A DNA stretch of 6,351 nt from a bacterium (GTDB lineage Bacteria > Chloroflexota > Limnocylindria > Limnocylindrales > Limnocylindraceae), in the NCBI GenBank assembly GCA_009919365.1, contig RGBZ01000049.1, positions 1 through 6,351 of the forward strand. Direction: 5' to 3'. Every line of letters begins with the position of its first letter. The first letter of the stretch is position 1. Of this stretch, positions 4,924-6,351 are shown piece by piece. The notes below the pieces were generated by a model. That model was given only the letters and a program-made list of their open reading frames with translations, was not told the DNA's origin and did not search any database. The position numbers and the translations under genes are program-made.

Positions 4924-6204
4924 ATGAGCACCAAGCCGTACGACGTCAACGCAATTCGCGCGCGATTCCCTTCGCTCGCGAACACCCTCCCCGATGGTCG
5001 GCAGCTCAACTTCCTCGACGGTCCCGCCGGCACGCAGGTGCCACAGGCGGTTATCGACGCGTATCGCGACTTCTTCTTGCACGCCAACGCCAACTCGGGT
5101 GGCGCCTTCATCACCTCTCAGCGGCAGCAGCAGGTAGATGACGAGGCGCATCGCGCCGCAGAGGATCTACTGAACGCACCAAAGGAGACCGTGAAGTTCG
5201 GCGCAAACATGTCGACACTCAACTTCCAACTCTCGCGATCGCTCGCGAAGAGTTTGAAGCCGGGCGACGAGGTGATCGTCTCGCAGCTCGATCACGACGC
5301 GAACTACAGCCCATGGCTCTGGCTTGCCGAAGACTTCGGCCTCACCCTCAAGGTCATCCCGATCCGCACCAGCGATGCGACCCTCGACATTGAGGCGTAC
5401 GCCGCACTGCGCTCCCCGCGCACCAAGATCGTTGCGGTTGGCATGTCGTCAAACGCCGTCGGCACCATCAACCCGTCCAAGGAGATCGTGCGCCTAGCCC
5501 ACGAGGCGGGCGCACTCACTGTGCTCGACGCGGTCTGCTCAGCGCCGCACTACCCGATTGATGTGCAGGCGCTCGACACCGACTTCCTGCTCTGCTCCCC
5601 GTATAAGTTCTACGGGCCGCATGCAGGGCTCCTCTACGGAAAGCTGCCGCTCCTTGAGCGCTACGGCCGCTATAAGGTGCGCCCCGCCCACGACCTCTGG
5701 GAGACGGGCACCCCGAGCTTCGAGGGGATGGCCGGCACCACCGCCGCAATCGACCACCTCGCCTGGATCGGCCGCGAGTTCGGGCATGCCGGTGCCCCAA
5801 CCCAACTGACCGGCCGCCGTGCCGAGATTCGTGCCGGCCTACAGGCGATCACCCTCTACGAGCGTGAACTGATCGTGCACCTACTCGACCGACTCGCGGA
5901 GATTCCAGGGGTGAAGGTCTACGGCATCACCGACCGCGACCAGCTTGATCACCGCACCTCCATCGTCTCGTTCACCATGGAGTGGGCCACCCCGACTGAA
6001 GCGGCAACGCACCTTGGCGCCGACGGCATCCAGGTGTGGGATGGCGACTTCTACGCGGTGAATCCTGTCGCGGCACTCGGCCTTACCGAGCGCGGTGGAC
6101 TCCTACGCGTTGGGCTCATGTCGTACAACACCGCCGAAGAGGTCGACCGCCTCATCGCCTCGCTTAAAGAACTCGCGAAAGCTACTGGAGTGCAGATCGG
6201 CTGA
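4924..6204 (+). CDS. Class V aminotransferase, cysteine desulfurase-like protein (VC1184 type)
   Basis: This is a fold-type I PLP enzyme of 426 residues. Expected cofactor residues are present: H124 (QLDHDAN) to stack on the PLP ring, D202 (LDAVCSAPHY) to pair with the pyridine nitrogen, and K228 (SPYKFYGPH) for the Schiff base. TGTPSFEG (261-268) and R396 in LLRVGLMSYNT match the phosphate/carboxylate region of SufS/CsdA. The SufS active-site loop with its catalytic cysteine is replaced by VWDGDFYAVNP (371-381). The only two cysteines (C205, C224) lie by the PLP aspartate and lysine. It therefore fits the 'cysteine desulfurase-like' subfamily of VC1184, whose reaction is not established, rather than an iron-sulfur desulfurase. 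No suf or isc gene is adjacent. The ATG follows a TACGAT box by 6 nt. Its stop overlaps the next start by 1 nt (TGATG), implying coupled expression with the hydrolase. Confidence 0.9.
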   Translation: MSTKPYDVNAIRARFPSLANTLPDGRQLNFLDGPAGTQVPQAVIDAYRDFFLHANANSGGAFITSQRQQQVDDEAHRAAEDLLNAPKETVKFGANMSTLNFQLSRSLAKSLKPGDEVIVSQLDHDANYSPWLWLAEDFGLTLKVIPIRTSDATLDIEAYAALRSPRTKIVAVGMSSNAVGTINPSKEIVRLAHEAGALTVLDAVCSAPHYPIDVQALDTDFLLCSPYKFYGPHAGLLYGKLPLLERYGRYKVRPAHDLWETGTPSFEGMAGTTAAIDHLAWIGREFGHAGAPTQLTGRRAEIRAGLQAITLYERELIVHLLDRLAEIPGVKVYGITDRDQLDHRTSIVSFTMEWATPTEAATHLGADGIQVWDGDFYAVNPVAALGLTERGGLLRVGLMSYNTAEEVDRLIASLKELAKATGVQIG

Positions 6205-6351
6205 TGAGCGCGCCGCTCATTCTCATCACCGTTGCAGATCATGATGAGCCGGGTGATGCTGCGCCGATTCATCTGATCAACGCGCGCTACGCCGACGGCG
6301 TACGACGTGCCGGCGGCATTCCGATTCTGCTGAGTGCTAGTGCCAACGACG
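6204..6351 (+). CDS. Peptidase C26 / gamma-glutamyl-GABA hydrolase-type class I glutamine amidotransferase, N-terminal fragment
   Basis: Only the first 49 codons are in the window; the gene continues past the right edge. The product starts MSAPLILITVADHDE and contains LINARYADGVRRAGGIP (about 24-40) followed by ILLSAS. This matches the start of PuuD-like C26 enzymes, in which 'P-x-I-x-I-T' is followed by 'Y-x-x-A-V-x-x-A-G-G-x-P-V-L-L-P'. Members hydrolyse gamma-glutamyl bonds. The nucleophilic cysteine and the His-Glu pair lie downstream and cannot be checked. The ATG overlaps the preceding stop by one base (TGATG at 6202-6206), so translation is probably re-initiated from the aminotransferase gene. 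The specific substrate is unknown. Confidence 0.8.
   Translation, partial: MSAPLILITVADHDEPGDAAPIHLINARYADGVRRAGGIPILLSASAND

Noticed and set aside
4924..6204. Annotation as an iron-sulfur cluster cysteine desulfurase (SufS/IscS)
   Set aside because: The active-site cysteine loop is missing and no suf or isc genes are nearby.

Overview
The window is GC-rich (roughly 60% or more by eye), densely packed and chromosomal in character. It holds eight protein-coding genes, with little intergenic DNA and no mobile element, CRISPR array or RNA gene other than a riboswitch. Several starts have a TANNNT -10-like hexamer exactly 6 nt before the start codon and no Shine-Dalgarno sequence. This is a leaderless layout, common in Actinomycetota, Chloroflexota and Deinococcota. 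With the gene content, it suggests an actinobacterium or a Chloroflexota-like bacterium. That placement is inference; no marker gene fixes the phylum.

Left half, minus strand (read from about 2681 down to 1): a vitamin B1 operon. A probable -10 box overlaps the stop codon of the preceding gene. It is followed by a TPP riboswitch aptamer (THI box), then thiN (thiamine diphosphokinase), ykoE (ECF transporter substrate-binding membrane subunit) and a ykoD-like double ABC ATPase that runs off the left edge. The logic is uptake of thiamine or its pyrimidine moiety by the ECF transporter, conversion of thiamine to TPP by ThiN, and feedback by TPP on the riboswitch. The second ATPase domain of the ykoD-like gene is disrupted by a frame change near 365-400 and is short between Walker A and the signature motif, so the transporter may be broken here or the sequence may hold an error. 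Upstream on the same strand lies a HAD-family phosphatase gene (2679-3326) that ends 12 nt before the riboswitch.

Right half, plus strand: a 33-bp divergent promoter region (3327-3359) separates the HAD gene from a two-gene unit with a 4-nt overlap. The first gene is a small PQQ-type beta-propeller-like protein. The second is a membrane protein resembling the bacterial GIDE/MULAN BAM-domain family. After 17 nt comes a class V PLP-dependent aminotransferase of the 'cysteine desulfurase-like' VC1184 type, which lacks the desulfurase active-site cysteine. A peptidase C26 / PuuD-type gamma-glutamyl hydrolase gene overlaps it by 1 nt and is cut by the right edge.

The most noteworthy points are the compact riboswitch-controlled thiamine salvage operon with its damaged ATPase gene, the repeated leaderless promoter geometry, and the pairing of a propeller-like protein with a GIDE-like membrane protein. 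I saw no clearly new biological system.
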